Shown here: in pieces, positions 39,011 to 39,138 of the stretch
How the letters are laid out: each line of letters starts with the position of its first letter
Numbering within the stretch: the stretch's first letter is position 1
Made by a program: the position numbers and the translations under genes
The notes under the pieces: generated by a model
Told to the model about the DNA's origin: nothing
Seen by the model: only the letters and a program-made list of their open reading frames with translations
Databases searched by the model: none
Source: DATEEG01 sp035525055
GTDB taxonomy: Bacteria > Actinomycetota > Acidimicrobiia > Spongiisociales > ZC4RG35
Direction of reading: 5' to 3'
Assembly (NCBI GenBank): GCA_035525055.1
Contig: DATLEZ010000125.1
Location: 1-39,138, forward strand
Length of the DNA stretch: 39,138 nt

Positions 39011-39138
39011 TCAGGGTGGGTGGCCGCTGGTGGTGTAGGTGTGGCCGAGGCGGCTGGTCCAGAGGTAGTCGCCGTTGGGGAGTTTCTGGTAGGTCCAGCG
39101 GCAGCGGTGTTTGGTGTTGTGGTTGTGGCGGCAGAGGG
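39011..39138 (-). CDS. DUF222/13E12-type HNH endonuclease, C-terminal end (5'-truncated by window edge)
   Basis: Minus-strand frame entering from the right edge and ending at TGA 39011-39013. The 41 visible residues, LCRHHN-like LCRHNHNTKHR then WTYQKLPNGDYLWTSRLGHT and the end TYTTSGHPP, match the tail of the actinobacterial DUF222-HNH proteins, with the last HNH His/Asn residues near the edge. These are multi-copy, often mobile-associated proteins of uncertain role. Confidence 0.8.
   Translation of the reverse strand, partial: LCRHNHNTKHRCRWTYQKLPNGDYLWTSRLGHTYTTSGHPP

Overview
The window is high-GC DNA that looks like an actinobacterium. Lipoproteins carry a lipid-Cys followed by a Thr-rich linker, starts are often TTG or GTG, and several genes have no Shine-Dalgarno but an extended TAnnnT box 5-7 nt before the start codon. 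The right end holds the tail of a DUF222/13E12-type HNH endonuclease. The style is reminiscent of uncultured Acidimicrobiia-like lineages, but that placement is inference. Most of the window is ordinary chromosomal metabolism. No phage, CRISPR array or rRNA/tRNA gene was seen.

Layout. 1-5.8 kb: CoA-acylating (methyl)malonate-semialdehyde dehydrogenase (truncated by the window edge), an HtrA-like lipoprotein protease, a septum-formation-family lipoprotein, dihydropyrimidinase, inorganic pyrophosphatase. 5.9-9.9 kb: a complete ABC importer operon (binding lipoprotein, two permeases, TOBE-type ATPase). 9.9-11.3 kb: GH1 beta-glucosidase. 11.4-14.2 kb: response regulator, histidine kinase, a small secreted protein and a small lipoprotein interrupted by a one-base frameshift, with an 11-bp-spaced direct-repeat operator between kinase and secreted protein. 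14.2-18.9 kb: class III aminotransferase, a heavily broken alpha/beta-hydrolase gene, a DUF4260 protein and a nitrilase-family amidohydrolase. 18.86-19.08 kb: a 219-bp element with roughly 48-bp imperfect terminal inverted repeats. 19.1-22.5 kb: thiamine importer thiB-thiP-thiQ under a TPP riboswitch. 22.6-26.7 kb: acyl-CoA dehydrogenase, cupin, SDR and FabF in one tight operon. 26.8-32.1 kb: a lipoprotein of the COG4315 type, a tandem GNAT acetyltransferase, sirtuin, PLP-dependent ammonia-lyase, purine nucleoside phosphorylase, phosphotransferase. 32.2-34.1 kb: a VOC-family remnant, a small lipoprotein and a secreted beta-propeller. 34.2-37.5 kb: an orphan response regulator facing a two-gene operon of a double-cupredoxin lipoprotein and a multi-spanning sensor-like membrane protein. 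37.9-39.1 kb: an exported protein with a decayed C-terminus and the HNH endonuclease tail.

How genes may work together. Dihydropyrimidinase, the nitrilase-family beta-ureidopropionase candidate, the class III aminotransferase and the CoA-acylating semialdehyde dehydrogenase supply the later steps of reductive uracil/thymine degradation: ring opening, decarbamoylation, transamination and CoA-dependent oxidation to acetyl-CoA or propionyl-CoA. They share the minus strand but are spread over 19 kb. Dihydropyrimidine dehydrogenase is not in view. The thiamine importer is complete with its riboswitch. The most interesting less-explained items are the inverted-repeat element between thiQ and the nitrilase gene, the two-component module with its predicted operator and two small exported proteins, and the double-cupredoxin/membrane-sensor pair beside an orphan response regulator.

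Several genes are broken (13.9, 15.6-17.6, 32.2 and 38.8 kb). Some frameshifts lie at short homopolymers and could be assembly errors, but in-frame nonsense codons in two of them favour genuine decay.
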